The notes beneath the pieces are model-generated. The model saw only the letters and a list, made by a program, of their open reading frames with translations. It ran no database searches and was not told the DNA's origin. The position numbers and the translations under genes are program-made. From positions 62,001 to 126,000 of the forward strand of contig NZ_CP016777.1 of assembly GCF_002288225.1 (NCBI RefSeq): a stretch of DNA of 64,000 nt, given 5' to 3'. Positions 1 to 7,871 of this stretch are shown here, in pieces. The first letter of the stretch is position 1, and each line of letters opens with the position of its first letter. The DNA is from Candidatus Planktophila dulcis (lineage in GTDB: Bacteria > Actinomycetota > Actinomycetes > Nanopelagicales > Nanopelagicaceae).

Positions 1-1415
1 ACACAGCTGTAATCAAGTCATATTCAGCTCTTGTTGCTGCCCCAGTAACAACCACACAGGATGTAAGCATTGTAGTTGCAGCTTCTGATGCAACTGTTGC
101 GCTTACAGGTGCAACTGCTATTGATGCAGGACGTACCCGTGCGTGGATGAACGCTGGATCAACTTACACAACTGCTAACGATTCAGCGGTGTCTGTGGTC
201 TCAACTGCAGCTGCAACTGATCACGCAGCGATTCGTGTGACAACATTTACGGCAGCTGGAGATGCAGCCCCTGAATCAGTAACTGTAACTCTTACAGGTG
301 CCGGCGTTATCTGTCAGAGCACTGTCTGCGGAAAGAGCATTAAGGTTATTGGAACTGGTGGTTCTACAGACTTTACTGTTCGCGCAGATGGAACAGCTGG
401 AACAGGTTCAATCGTTGTTGCTACAACTTCAAAGACATTCCCAGCTAAGACTGTGAACTTCTTTGCGAAGGCTGCAAGCACATTTGCTGCTCCTTCAGTA
501 GCGCGTCCAGTTATCGACACAACAGCTACAAATGATGTTGTTCGCGTAACAGCAGCTGATGCAGCAGGAAACCCTTGGACTGGTGCGGCATACATCTATG
601 CAACATCAGCAGCTTCTGCACTTATTGCAGGATCTGAGACACCAGTTGCATGTACTTTCGATGCAGCCGACAATCGCCACGAGTGCCCAGTAACAGGTAA
701 GGCTTCAGGAACAGCATCATTCAAGATTATCGATGCTTCAACAGTCGCACTTGCTACAGCTACTTCAGCTGAAGTTTCAGTTCGTGTTTCAGTTGCAACT
801 GCAGGTTCTGTAAGCCTTGCATTCGATAAGTCTTCATATGTTCCTGGAGAGCGTGCGATTATTCGTGCGACTGTCTTGGATACAGCGGGACTTGCAATGC
901 CAGAGACAACTCTTGCAAACCTCTTCGCTACAGGCGCTATCTCGTCAAACATGGGTCTCACAGCAGTGAGCTCAAACGTTTTGACAAGCGTTTCTGGAAC
1001 AGTCAAGGGCGCAAATAGCTCATCAGATGTAAACAACCTCGCAACAGCGGGAACTGTTACATACATCGTGACTATGCCACAGACAACTGGAACAGTTACT
1101 CTCACAGCTAAGGGCGGCACAAGCCTTGCTCTTGCTGGTCAGGTAACAGTTACAGCTTCAGCAGAAGTTACAAATCCTTCAGCAGATGCAGCTACAGATG
1201 CAGCTAACGAAGCTACAGATGCAGCTAACGCAGCTACAGATGCAGCACTTGCAGCAGCAGATGCAGCAGATGCAGCAACAGCTGCAGCTCAGGATGCATC
1301 AGATGCAGTTGCAGCACTTTCAGCAACTGTTGCTAAGTTGGTCGCAAGCCTCAAGGCTCAGATCACATCATTGACTAACCTAGTCATCAAGATCCAGAAG
1401 AAGGTCAAGGCTTAA
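1..1415 (+). CDS. Large Ala/Thr-rich secreted surface (S-layer-like) protein, 3' part
   Basis: The reading frame is open from the left edge (frame starting at base 3), so the 5' end, including any signal peptide, lies outside. About 470 residues are visible. They are rich in Ala, Thr, Ser and Val with few charged residues, which suits stacked beta-sandwich (Ig-like) modules of a cell-surface protein. Two Cys pairs are visible (one around bases 310-330, one around 650-690) and could form disulfides. The last 75 residues change character: an Ala-rich segment with a seven-residue period (ATDAANE, ATDAANA, and so on) followed by a short basic tail ending KIQKKVKA, which looks like an alanine coiled-coil stalk. 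A strong terminator follows, so this is the end of a transcription unit. Similar proteins are described only as S-layer-like or hypothetical in related actinobacteria; the exact function is unknown. Confidence 0.7.
   Translation, partial: TAVIKSYSALVAAPVTTTQDVSIVVAASDATVALTGATAIDAGRTRAWMNAGSTYTTANDSAVSVVSTAAATDHAAIRVTTFTAAGDAAPESVTVTLTGAGVICQSTVCGKSIKVIGTGGSTDFTVRADGTAGTGSIVVATTSKTFPAKTVNFFAKAASTFAAPSVARPVIDTTATNDVVRVTAADAAGNPWTGAAYIYATSAASALIAGSETPVACTFDAADNRHECPVTGKASGTASFKIIDASTVALATATSAEVSVRVSVATAGSVSLAFDKSSYVPGERAIIRATVLDTAGLAMPETTLANLFATGAISSNMGLTAVSSNVLTSVSGTVKGANSSSDVNNLATAGTVTYIVTMPQTTGTVTLTAKGGTSLALAGQVTVTASAEVTNPSADAATDAANEATDAANAATDAALAAADAADAATAAAQDASDAVAALSATVAKLVASLKAQITSLTNLVIKIQKKVKA
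1191..1247 (+). repeat. In-frame 21-base tandem repeat coding heptads
   Basis: A 21-base unit (GCT ACA GAT GCA GCT AAC GNA) occurs twice in full (1191-1211, 1212-1232) and a third time in part (from 1233). It encodes ATDAANE/ATDAANA and leads into a longer degenerate Ala/Asp heptad region up to about base 1330. The period equals seven codons, which fits a coiled coil. Confidence 0.75.
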
Positions 1416-1443
1416 GTAGCCCCTTTAACTGAAAAGATCAGAA

Positions 1444-1487
1444 CCGAATCCCGGTTCCCCTTCGGGGGAGCCGGGATTCGGCCTTTC
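1444..1487 (+). terminator. Strong intrinsic terminator after the surface protein
   Basis: A 17-bp stem (1444-1460 with 1465-1481, one G-U pair) is closed by a TTCG tetraloop at 1461-1464 and followed by the T-rich CCTTTCT. It separates the surface protein from the O-antigen ligase-like gene 24 bases downstream of the stem. Confidence 0.93.
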
Positions 1488-1505
1488 TAAAGATAAGATA
1501 CGCAC

Positions 1506-3200
1506 ATGCTCAACAAGGAATCTGAATCATTACTTTCAAAGCTGCTATTAGTGGGACCTGCACTTGTAACTATCTTGGTTTTTACTTCGGGGGTTACTGA
1601 CCCAGTCAATGTAAACAAATTACTTGCACTAGGAATAGTCTCTTGTTCAGCAATTGCAATACTAACTGTAAAGTCTTATCGCTTCATTTGGGCAGAACAC
1701 AAATTCCTCATATTGACGCTTTTTGGATTCTTGCTTGCTTCAATAAATTCAATCATTCAAAGTGATTCTCCAATAACACAACAACTCTACGGCGTATATG
1801 GACGAAATAATGGTTTTCTACTTTACCTATTTTTGCTTCTCATTTTCATCGCAACTCTCTCAGCAGGGAAAATTTCAACTTCGAAAAACGTAGTTTATTC
1901 CCTTGTGGTAGCGGGTGCAGTAAACATCATTTATTGCGGATGGGTACTTGCTTTTGGAGATTTCGTAGGATGGACAAATCCCTACGGAAATATCCTGGGT
2001 ACTCTGGGTAATCCTAATTTCATAGGCGCATTTCTAGGCATGTTTTCCTCTGTGTTGATTACTTTGGCTATTGCTAACTTTAAGAATCCAAAAATATTTC
2101 TTTTGATTACAACGACTCTTGGAGTTACAATCTTTGAGATTGTGAAGTCCAATGCCATCCAAGGTCGTGTTCTATTAGTCGTCGGTCTAGCAATCAATGG
2201 CTTCTTCTTCATCAGATCCAGATTTAAAAGCCAAATTCCTGCAGTAATTTACTCGGCCATGTGCACTCTGGGTGGCGTTGCAGGATTACTTGGGGCTCTG
2301 CAAATTGGTCCACTTGCAAAGATTATTTATAAAGATTCAGTCTCGCTACGTGGGGAGTACTGGAATGCAGGACTGAACATGGCAAAGACTCATCTATTTT
2401 CAGGGGTCGGCTTTGATTCATATGGTGATTGGTATCGATTGTCTCGCAGGGCGTCAGCTCTAGTTAAGCCTGGACCAGAAACAGTAAGCAATGCAGCGCA
2501 CAATGTAGTAATTGACATATTTGCTTTTGGGGGACTTCCTCTACTCATTTCTTACTTAGCTATAATGGGGATCGTTCTTCAGTCAATCATCAGGCACACC
2601 TTGAGAAGCCAAGCGTTCGATTATGTCTTTGTCAGCCTTATTGGAGCCTGGCTGTGTTTTCAGCTGCAGTCAGTAATTAGCATTAATCAAATTGGATTAG
2701 CAGTCTGGGGCTGGGTACTTGGAGCAGCGATCGTTTCGTATGAACGGATTAAGCGAGTAGACAGCAGCCCAGAATTAACTAAATCTAAAACAATTAGATC
2801 AACAAGCGCAGAGGTCATCTCTCCGAATTTGCGTGCAGGCGTAGCCCTTGTTTTGGGAGCACTCATTGCAGTTCCACCCTTTTCGGCAGATGTTAAATGG
2901 CGTAGCGCACAAGTATCAATGGATGCGGCGAAAATCGAAGCGGTCTTAGTCCCCAGTTATTTCAACCCACTGGGTACCTTCAAATACCTTCAAATTGTTG
3001 GTGCGTTTGAGGAGAGCAACCTACCCAACTTGGCTCATAAATATGCAGTGGAAGCAGTAAATTTCAATCCACACAGTTATGAATCATGGCGCCTTTTTAC
3101 CTTAATCCGAAGCACAACACCAGAGGAACTACAGATTGCATTGAGTAATATGAAAAAGCTCGATCCGAAAAACCCAAGAATTATCTCTGAATCTAAATGA
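1506..3200 (+). CDS. O-antigen ligase / Wzy-like polysaccharide membrane protein
   Basis: The 564-residue protein has roughly ten to twelve hydrophobic segments spread over residues 10-430. A large loop around residues 260-330 contains the GLNMAKTHLFSGVGFDSY stretch, which resembles the Wzy_C/O-antigen ligase signature (R.. YW..G..M...HPLFGVG..). The C-terminal 120 residues after the last membrane segment are soluble and TPR-like (paired helices, ending near KLDPKNP). Members of this family join or polymerise lipid-linked glycans at the outer face of the membrane. The stop overlaps the next start by four bases (ATGA), so it is co-translated with a nucleotide-sugar dehydrogenase; together they suggest surface polysaccharide synthesis. 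The substrate cannot be told. Confidence 0.75.
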   Translation: MLNKESESLLSKLLLVGPALVTILVFTSGVTDPVNVNKLLALGIVSCSAIAILTVKSYRFIWAEHKFLILTLFGFLLASINSIIQSDSPITQQLYGVYGRNNGFLLYLFLLLIFIATLSAGKISTSKNVVYSLVVAGAVNIIYCGWVLAFGDFVGWTNPYGNILGTLGNPNFIGAFLGMFSSVLITLAIANFKNPKIFLLITTTLGVTIFEIVKSNAIQGRVLLVVGLAINGFFFIRSRFKSQIPAVIYSAMCTLGGVAGLLGALQIGPLAKIIYKDSVSLRGEYWNAGLNMAKTHLFSGVGFDSYGDWYRLSRRASALVKPGPETVSNAAHNVVIDIFAFGGLPLLISYLAIMGIVLQSIIRHTLRSQAFDYVFVSLIGAWLCFQLQSVISINQIGLAVWGWVLGAAIVSYERIKRVDSSPELTKSKTIRSTSAEVISPNLRAGVALVLGALIAVPPFSADVKWRSAQVSMDAAKIEAVLVPSYFNPLGTFKYLQIVGAFEESNLPNLAHKYAVEAVNFNPHSYESWRLFTLIRSTTPEELQIALSNMKKLDPKNPRIISESK

Positions 3201-4402
3201 AAATTGCAATTATAGGGCAGGGTTATGTTGGCTTAACCATTTCAGTATTTGCCGGTGAGTTCTACGAGGTTTTAGGTTTTGATAACAATTCAAAAATCGT
3301 GGATCAGCTGAATCGGGGTATCTCTCATATTGAAGGTGTAGCAAGCCCTACCTTGCAGAATTGGATCAAGGCTGGGCGCTATCGCGCAACTAGTATGGGA
3401 AGCGACATTGCTGATGCAGATTTGGTCGTGATTGCCGTACCTACACCGCTAACTAAAGATCGTAAACCAGATTTAACTTTTATCGATGCTGCATGTAAAA
3501 CTATTGGTGAAAACGTGAAGAAGTCCGTACTAGTTATCAATGAGTCTACTTCTTTTCCCGGGACTCTCCGAAACTACATTAAGCCTGCCATCGAAAAGTA
3601 TTCAAAAAGCCCAATTGAGCATTTGTATGCAATTTCACCAGAGCGAGTAGATCCAGGCCGCGGAGACTTTAATCAAAAGAACACCCCGCGTCTTTATGCA
3701 GGACTAACTCCTGAAGCTTCTGCCAAGACTTATACTTTTTATTCTAGGTTCTGTGACGAGCTAGTTGAGGTTTCTTCCCCCGAGGTTGCCGAGGCGGCTA
3801 AGCTATTTGAAAACTCATTCCGCCAGGTGAACATTGCACTTGTTAACGAATTTGCTCAGATTGCGCATTCACTCGGGATAAGTGTCTATGAGACTTTAGA
3901 CGCAGCGAATACAAAACCGTATGGATTTATGAAGTTCACACCAAGTGCCGGAGTAGGTGGGCACTGCATCCCAGTGGACCCAACCTACTTGGCGGCTGTA
4001 GCTGAGGAACATGGGGCTCCTGCAACCTTCATTCGCCGAGCAAATGAAGTCAACTTAGAGATGTCGAAGTATGTGGTTGATCGAGTTCAAGCCGATAACG
4101 GTGGATCACTTTTAGGTAAGAGTGTTCTTGTTGTCGGAGTTGCCTACAAGCCAAACGTCGCTGATGTGCGAGAAACAGCAGCGAAGGTTGTCATTGAGCA
4201 CTTGCGAGTACGAGGCGCAGTTGTTTCTTGGCACGATGACGTTGTCGGAAGTTGGGATGGCGAGAAGTCATCGCCGTTGTCGGGAGCAGATATTGCTCTT
4301 GTAGTAACCAAACACGATGACGTCAAGGAGAGCGATATCTTGGCAAGTGCACCGTACGTCTTCGATACGACTGGAAAAATTGCTGGAACTAAGGGGCTTT
4401 AA
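3197..4402 (+). CDS. UDP-N-acetylhexosamine 6-dehydrogenase (nucleotide-sugar dehydrogenase)
   Basis: This 401-residue enzyme oxidises the C6 hydroxyl of a UDP-sugar to a carboxylate in two NAD-dependent steps. The N-terminal Rossmann motif GQGYVG lies at residues 7-12. The signature SPERVDPG is typical of the UDP-GlcNAc/ManNAc branch (WbpA, WecC, TviB) rather than of UDP-glucose dehydrogenase. The catalytic cysteine is C257 in GVGGHCIPVDP, and the C-terminal NAD/UDP-binding domain has GVAYKPNVADVRE. It overlaps the upstream ligase-like gene by ATGA, and its stop shares TTAA with the convergent epimerase. The product would be a uronic-acid sugar for the envelope glycan. UDP-glucose dehydrogenase is a less likely alternative. 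Confidence 0.85.
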   Translation: MKIAIIGQGYVGLTISVFAGEFYEVLGFDNNSKIVDQLNRGISHIEGVASPTLQNWIKAGRYRATSMGSDIADADLVVIAVPTPLTKDRKPDLTFIDAACKTIGENVKKSVLVINESTSFPGTLRNYIKPAIEKYSKSPIEHLYAISPERVDPGRGDFNQKNTPRLYAGLTPEASAKTYTFYSRFCDELVEVSSPEVAEAAKLFENSFRQVNIALVNEFAQIAHSLGISVYETLDAANTKPYGFMKFTPSAGVGGHCIPVDPTYLAAVAEEHGAPATFIRRANEVNLEMSKYVVDRVQADNGGSLLGKSVLVVGVAYKPNVADVRETAAKVVIEHLRVRGAVVSWHDDVVGSWDGEKSSPLSGADIALVVTKHDDVKESDILASAPYVFDTTGKIAGTKGL

Positions 4403-5349
4403 GCGAAACTCTTTGCAACGCTGTCGATAATTGAATCCAGAGTATGTGTTGGTGACCAGCCAACAGCTTTTTTGATCTTTGAAACATCAGGGACTCGGCG
4501 TTGCATATCTTCAAATCCCGCAGGGTAGGCATCCGAATATGGGATAAACTTAATACCTGAATTTGAGTGTGTTTGATATATGACTTTTTCGGCGAGCTGT
4601 TTGATTGTTACTTCACCAACTCCACCCACATTGAAGTAGTCGCCAATTGTTGAGTCAGAGTCCATGAGTGTAAGTACTGCCCGAACGGCATCTTCCACGT
4701 GGCAGAAGACGCGGGATTGGCTGCCATCGTCATAAATTGTGATGTCCTCGTTCTTCAGGGCTGCTTGAACAAAGCGAGGAACAACCATTCCGTATTGGCC
4801 GGTTTGGCGCGGGCCGACGGTGTTGAAGAATCGAACTGTGGTGACTTTGAGGCCGTGTGTCTTGTGAAGCGTGTGTGCGACGGCTTCTTCCAGGGCCTTT
4901 GCATCAGAGTAGGTCCAGCGTATTTTTTGAGGTGCGCCGACTACACGATCTGATTCTTCGTGAAGAGGTTGATTTGGATTCTTGCCATAAATCTCTGAGG
5001 TAGATGCGATGAGAAGACGCTTGTCATGCTTTGTAGCTGCATTGAGAACCACTTCAGAGCCTGTGAAATTGCGATCAATGGATTCGATGGTGTGCTCCAT
5101 GATGTTCTTAACGCCAAGGGCTGCAGCCATATGGAAGACGATGTCGGATTCAGCGACTAACTTGTCGACGAGATCTTTATCGCGAATGTCGCCTTCGTGG
5201 ATGCTGATCTTGCCTTCGAGATGAGTGATGTTCTTTTTCGAGCCGGTGGAAAGGTTGTCGAGGATTGTGACGCTATCGCCACGGGCGATGAGGGCATCGG
5301 TAAGGTGTGAGCCGATGAAACCGGCACCACCGGTGATGAAAGCGCGCAT
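4399..5349 (-). CDS. NAD-dependent nucleotide-sugar epimerase/dehydratase
   Basis: The 316-residue protein is an extended short-chain dehydrogenase. It opens with TGGAGFIGSHLTDALI (NAD-binding GGxGFIG at residues 7-13), has the conserved DNLSTG and GDIRD turns, and carries the catalytic YSDAK (YxxxK) near residue 147. The family covers UDP-glucose 4-epimerase, dTDP-glucose 4,6-dehydratase and UDP-glucuronate decarboxylase; the exact substrate cannot be fixed. Its convergent position against a UDP-HexNAc dehydrogenase suggests joint work on nucleotide sugars. The ATG has no Shine-Dalgarno sequence but a TAGACT -10 box seven bases upstream, so the mRNA is probably leaderless. Confidence 0.85.
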   Translation of the reverse strand: MRAFITGGAGFIGSHLTDALIARGDSVTILDNLSTGSKKNITHLEGKISIHEGDIRDKDLVDKLVAESDIVFHMAAALGVKNIMEHTIESIDRNFTGSEVVLNAATKHDKRLLIASTSEIYGKNPNQPLHEESDRVVGAPQKIRWTYSDAKALEEAVAHTLHKTHGLKVTTVRFFNTVGPRQTGQYGMVVPRFVQAALKNEDITIYDDGSQSRVFCHVEDAVRAVLTLMDSDSTIGDYFNVGGVGEVTIKQLAEKVIYQTHSNSGIKFIPYSDAYPAGFEDMQRRVPDVSKIKKAVGWSPTHTLDSIIDSVAKSFA

Positions 5350-5362
5350 GGGTGTGAGTCTA
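5350..5362 (-). promoter_or_regulatory. Leaderless -10 box of the epimerase gene
   Basis: On the minus strand TAGACT (5357-5362) is followed by a seven-base spacer and the ATG. This places the expected transcription start on the A of the start codon. Confidence 0.65.
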
Positions 5363-5453
5363 TCTTTTATGTTGGTTTGTCCAGACTTGTGTTACTGGGG
5401 GTGGCTCGGGTTTCATGCAGGTGGTTCTCAGGAAAGTAGGAGAAGGTTTGAGT

Positions 5454-5681
5454 ATGAAAAGTACTGGGGCCACGTATAAGAAGTACTCATCAGCTGGGGT
5501 CGACTGGGCTTCGTGGTTCTTGGGGATTGGCTTAGGGCTGACGCTGGCAACAGCGTTGATGGTTGATGGGGTAGATGCGCAGAAGTGGATTGGGCGAGCA
5601 GAGCTTGCTGGATACTCTTTTTGGACAATCAATCGCCATGATGGTACTGCCTGGTCCTATGGTTCCAATAAGGGGTATTGA
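5454..5681 (+). CDS. Small single-span membrane protein of unknown function
   Basis: I do not recognise this 75-residue protein. The ATG at 5454 is chosen over an upstream ATG at 5415 because AGGAG-type purines (5438-5446) stand seven bases before it. The N-terminus is basic (KSTGATYKKYSS), followed by one hydrophobic segment (WFLGIGLGLTLATALMV) and a soluble tail rich in Trp, Tyr and Gly. It lies 18 bases before the UPF0303 gene, which itself overlaps a PfkB kinase, so the three probably form one operon. No functional claim can be made; a chance ORF is possible but less likely given the ribosome-binding site. Confidence 0.5.
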   Translation: MKSTGATYKKYSSAGVDWASWFLGIGLGLTLATALMVDGVDAQKWIGRAELAGYSFWTINRHDGTAWSYGSNKGY

Positions 5682-5699
5682 GTACGGCAAGATAGGCGA

Positions 5700-6188
5700 G
5701 TGGTTACAACCGGTGGGTTTACAAGTGAAGGTTTGGCTCTTGAGGCCAAGGCTTTGCAGTTGTCATCTTTGACGCAAGCAGAGGCACTTGAAATCGGTGC
5801 GATTGCACAGGCGATTGGTTTAGAGCGCAAGCTCCCGATTGCTGTTGAAGTTCGGATGAAAGATTGGATTGTCTTTCATGCATCGTTGCCGGGATCATCA
5901 CCAGAAAATGATTGGTGGATTGGTCGCAAAGCTCGCGTTGTGAATTTAACGGGGCGTTCGACAATGCATGAGCGAGTGATTGCTGAAGAGCAAGGAATTA
6001 ATTGGCATGTGAGCAAAGGCGTGGAAGAAGAGCTATATGCCATCCACGGAGGCGGTCTTGCACTTAACGTTGTGGGATTAGGATTGACAGGTATTTTGAT
6101 TATTAGTGGCTTGCCACAAGTGGAAGATCACTTACTTGGAGTTGAAGTCATTACTGAATATTTGGCACGTAAGGGAGAACAGCAGTGA
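5700..6188 (+). CDS. UPF0303 / heme-degrading-domain (GlcG/HbpS fold) family protein
   Basis: The 162-residue protein matches the UPF0303 (DUF336, YBR137W-like) pattern: an N-terminal helix region with LEIGAIAQAIG, then the conserved centre with IVFHASLPGSSPENDWWIGRKARVV, then a Gly-rich hydrophobic strand pair (HGGGLALNVVGLGLTGILIISGLPQVEDH). Family members share the GlcG/HbpS fold; related members bind heme or cobalamin-like ligands, but the function of UPF0303 itself is not settled. It starts with GTG and its stop overlaps the GTG of the PfkB kinase (GTGA), which indicates translational coupling and perhaps a role in sugar metabolism. Confidence 0.75.
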   Translation: MVTTGGFTSEGLALEAKALQLSSLTQAEALEIGAIAQAIGLERKLPIAVEVRMKDWIVFHASLPGSSPENDWWIGRKARVVNLTGRSTMHERVIAEEQGINWHVSKGVEEELYAIHGGGLALNVVGLGLTGILIISGLPQVEDHLLGVEVITEYLARKGEQQ

Positions 6189-7093
6189 GCATCTGGGTGT
6201 GTGGTGAGGTGCTGATTGATTTAATTCCTGGCGCTGATGGTGTGAGAGTTCCGCATGTGGGTGGAGGGCCTGCAAATACTGCCAAAGCGCTGGCGCGCTT
6301 GGGTCATGATGTGCAATTCATTGATGGAATTTCCAGTGATCAGTACGGGCAGATGTCTCGTAAAGAGCTGCTCGATGATGAAGTGAAGTTAGATCTTGCT
6401 TTAAAGAGCGATAAGCCAACCTGCACAGCTGAAGTAACTCTTGCTGCCGATGGAAGTGGTTCCTATGTTTTTAACATTAATGGCACAGCAACTTTTGATT
6501 TCTCATTAGATTGGTTGCCAGATCCTTCTCGCTATAAGCCACAGGTGCTCCATATAGGCACCCTGGTCACTGTTATTGAGCCAGGGGCAGAAGTTCTCTA
6601 TGACTGGGCTATTCGTGTGGCTGAGTTTGCACCCATTGTCTATGACCCCAATATTCGACCATCAGTGATGGGAGATCGAGATAGGTATCAAGCATCTGTG
6701 GAGAAGTGGGTTGCAATTTCATCAGTGATTAAAGTAAGTGATGATGATGTGGAGTGGTTATATCCAGGTGAGAGTGTTGAAAGTGTTGCACAGCGCTGGA
6801 TTAACGATGGTGCTGCACTCGTTGTGATTACTCGCGGCATCAATGGACTACTTGGAGTAACAGCAAGCGGTTCTGTGGAAGTACCGGGTGTGAAGATTGA
6901 GGTTGCAGATACTGTTGGAGCAGGAGATACGGTGGGTGCGATCATTGTTGAAGCGATGATTGAAAAGGGAATCTTAAACTTGACCGATGAAGTATTGAAG
7001 GCAACTCTGCATCGCGCGGCAGTTGCTGCAGGGATTACATGTTCTCGTAAGGGAGCTCAACCTCCTTACAAGCATGAGTTGAAGGGTGTTTGA
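6185..7093 (+). CDS. PfkB-family carbohydrate kinase (fructokinase-like)
   Basis: The 302-residue cytosolic kinase phosphorylates a sugar with ATP. The N-terminal PfkB signature is GGGPANTAKALARLG (residues 27-41). The C-terminal signature DTVGAGDTVGA carries the catalytic Asp and the anion hole (near residue 245). CGEVLIDLIP at the N-terminus is typical of the fructokinase/ScrK branch. It starts with GTG, overlapping the previous stop, and its TGA overlaps the next ATG by one base. The aldose-epimerase-like gene behind it supports a sugar-uptake role. Fructose is the most likely substrate, but other hexoses or ribose are possible. Confidence 0.88.
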   Translation: MSIWVCGEVLIDLIPGADGVRVPHVGGGPANTAKALARLGHDVQFIDGISSDQYGQMSRKELLDDEVKLDLALKSDKPTCTAEVTLAADGSGSYVFNINGTATFDFSLDWLPDPSRYKPQVLHIGTLVTVIEPGAEVLYDWAIRVAEFAPIVYDPNIRPSVMGDRDRYQASVEKWVAISSVIKVSDDDVEWLYPGESVESVAQRWINDGAALVVITRGINGLLGVTASGSVEVPGVKIEVADTVGAGDTVGAIIVEAMIEKGILNLTDEVLKATLHRAAVAAGITCSRKGAQPPYKHELKGV

Positions 7094-7857
7094 TGCAATT
7101 TATTGATGATGCAGAGTTCCAGGTCGCAATCGATCTCGATGGCGGTGGAAAGATCACATCTGTTAAATGGCGTGAGATGGAATTTACTGTTCCATTCCGC
7201 GGCAACGTTCTTTCTAACGGTTGGTACCCAATGGCTCCGTGGGCTGGGCGTATTCGTGATGGATTGATTACATCTAGTTCAGGTGTTGAACATCAACTCC
7301 CCACGAACATTGACCCACCGAATGCAATTCATGGATTTGGTTTCTCCTCCTCTTGGCAAGCGATTGGTCCAGGGCGTTCTTTACTGCATTTACCAAAGCC
7401 ATATATGGGCGCAACAGTTGAACAGACGATTGAAGTCTTAGATGATGCAATTCGCTGGTCTCTTGAATATGACGATAATGGTTGCGATATTCCTGTTTGG
7501 CTTGGAATGCATCCATGGTTTGCTCGTGATCTAGAACGAGGCGGAGCAGCTGAAATCGAATTTAGCGCAGCAAAGATGTTAAAGCGTGGCTCTGATGGAT
7601 TGCCTACGGGTGAACTCATTTCACCAACGCCAGAGCCTTGGGATGATGCATTTACGCAAGTTCGTGGAACACCATCGGTTATTTGGGAAGATGTTGCACG
7701 TATTGATATTGAATCTGATGCGCCATGGTGGGTTGTCTATAACGAAGACCCAGATGGAGTTTGTATTGAGCCACAGACCGCACCTCCTGATGCGGCTAAT
7801 TTAGGCATTAGTGGTGAGAACTACATTGAAGCCCTCTTTGTTTTCTCTGAAGGCTAA
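7093..7857 (+). CDS. Aldose 1-epimerase (galactose mutarotase) family protein
   Basis: The 254-residue protein has the features of the mutarotase superfamily: NGWYPMAPWAGRI (substrate loop), AIHGFGF with the family's first His, GMHPWFAR with the second His, and a late Glu in GVCIEPQTAPPDA as putative base. These enzymes interconvert alpha and beta anomers. The ATG at 7093 forms TGATG with the kinase stop; a TTG one codon earlier is possible but needs no invoking. As it is co-transcribed with a PfkB kinase, it probably prepares the sugar anomer for that kinase. Confidence 0.83.
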   Translation: MQFIDDAEFQVAIDLDGGGKITSVKWREMEFTVPFRGNVLSNGWYPMAPWAGRIRDGLITSSSGVEHQLPTNIDPPNAIHGFGFSSSWQAIGPGRSLLHLPKPYMGATVEQTIEVLDDAIRWSLEYDDNGCDIPVWLGMHPWFARDLERGGAAEIEFSAAKMLKRGSDGLPTGELISPTPEPWDDAFTQVRGTPSVIWEDVARIDIESDAPWWVVYNEDPDGVCIEPQTAPPDAANLGISGENYIEALFVFSEG

Positions 7858-7858
7858 T

Positions 7859-7871
7859 TAGGATTACTCGT
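7859..7871 (+). promoter_or_regulatory. Leaderless -10 box of the aminotransferase gene
   Basis: TAGGAT (7859-7864), a seven-base spacer, then ATG at 7872. The box starts two bases after the previous gene's stop, so the -35 region lies inside that gene. Confidence 0.6.

Noticed and set aside
1186-1374. A Gln/Met-rich ORF in another frame of the surface-protein repeat
   Set aside because: It is the shifted reading of the Ala/Asp heptad repeat and has no ribosome-binding site.
5360-5632. Minus-strand ORFs opposite the 75-residue membrane protein
   Set aside because: They lack ribosome-binding sites and leaderless boxes, and their sequences are Ser/Pro-rich frame shadows.
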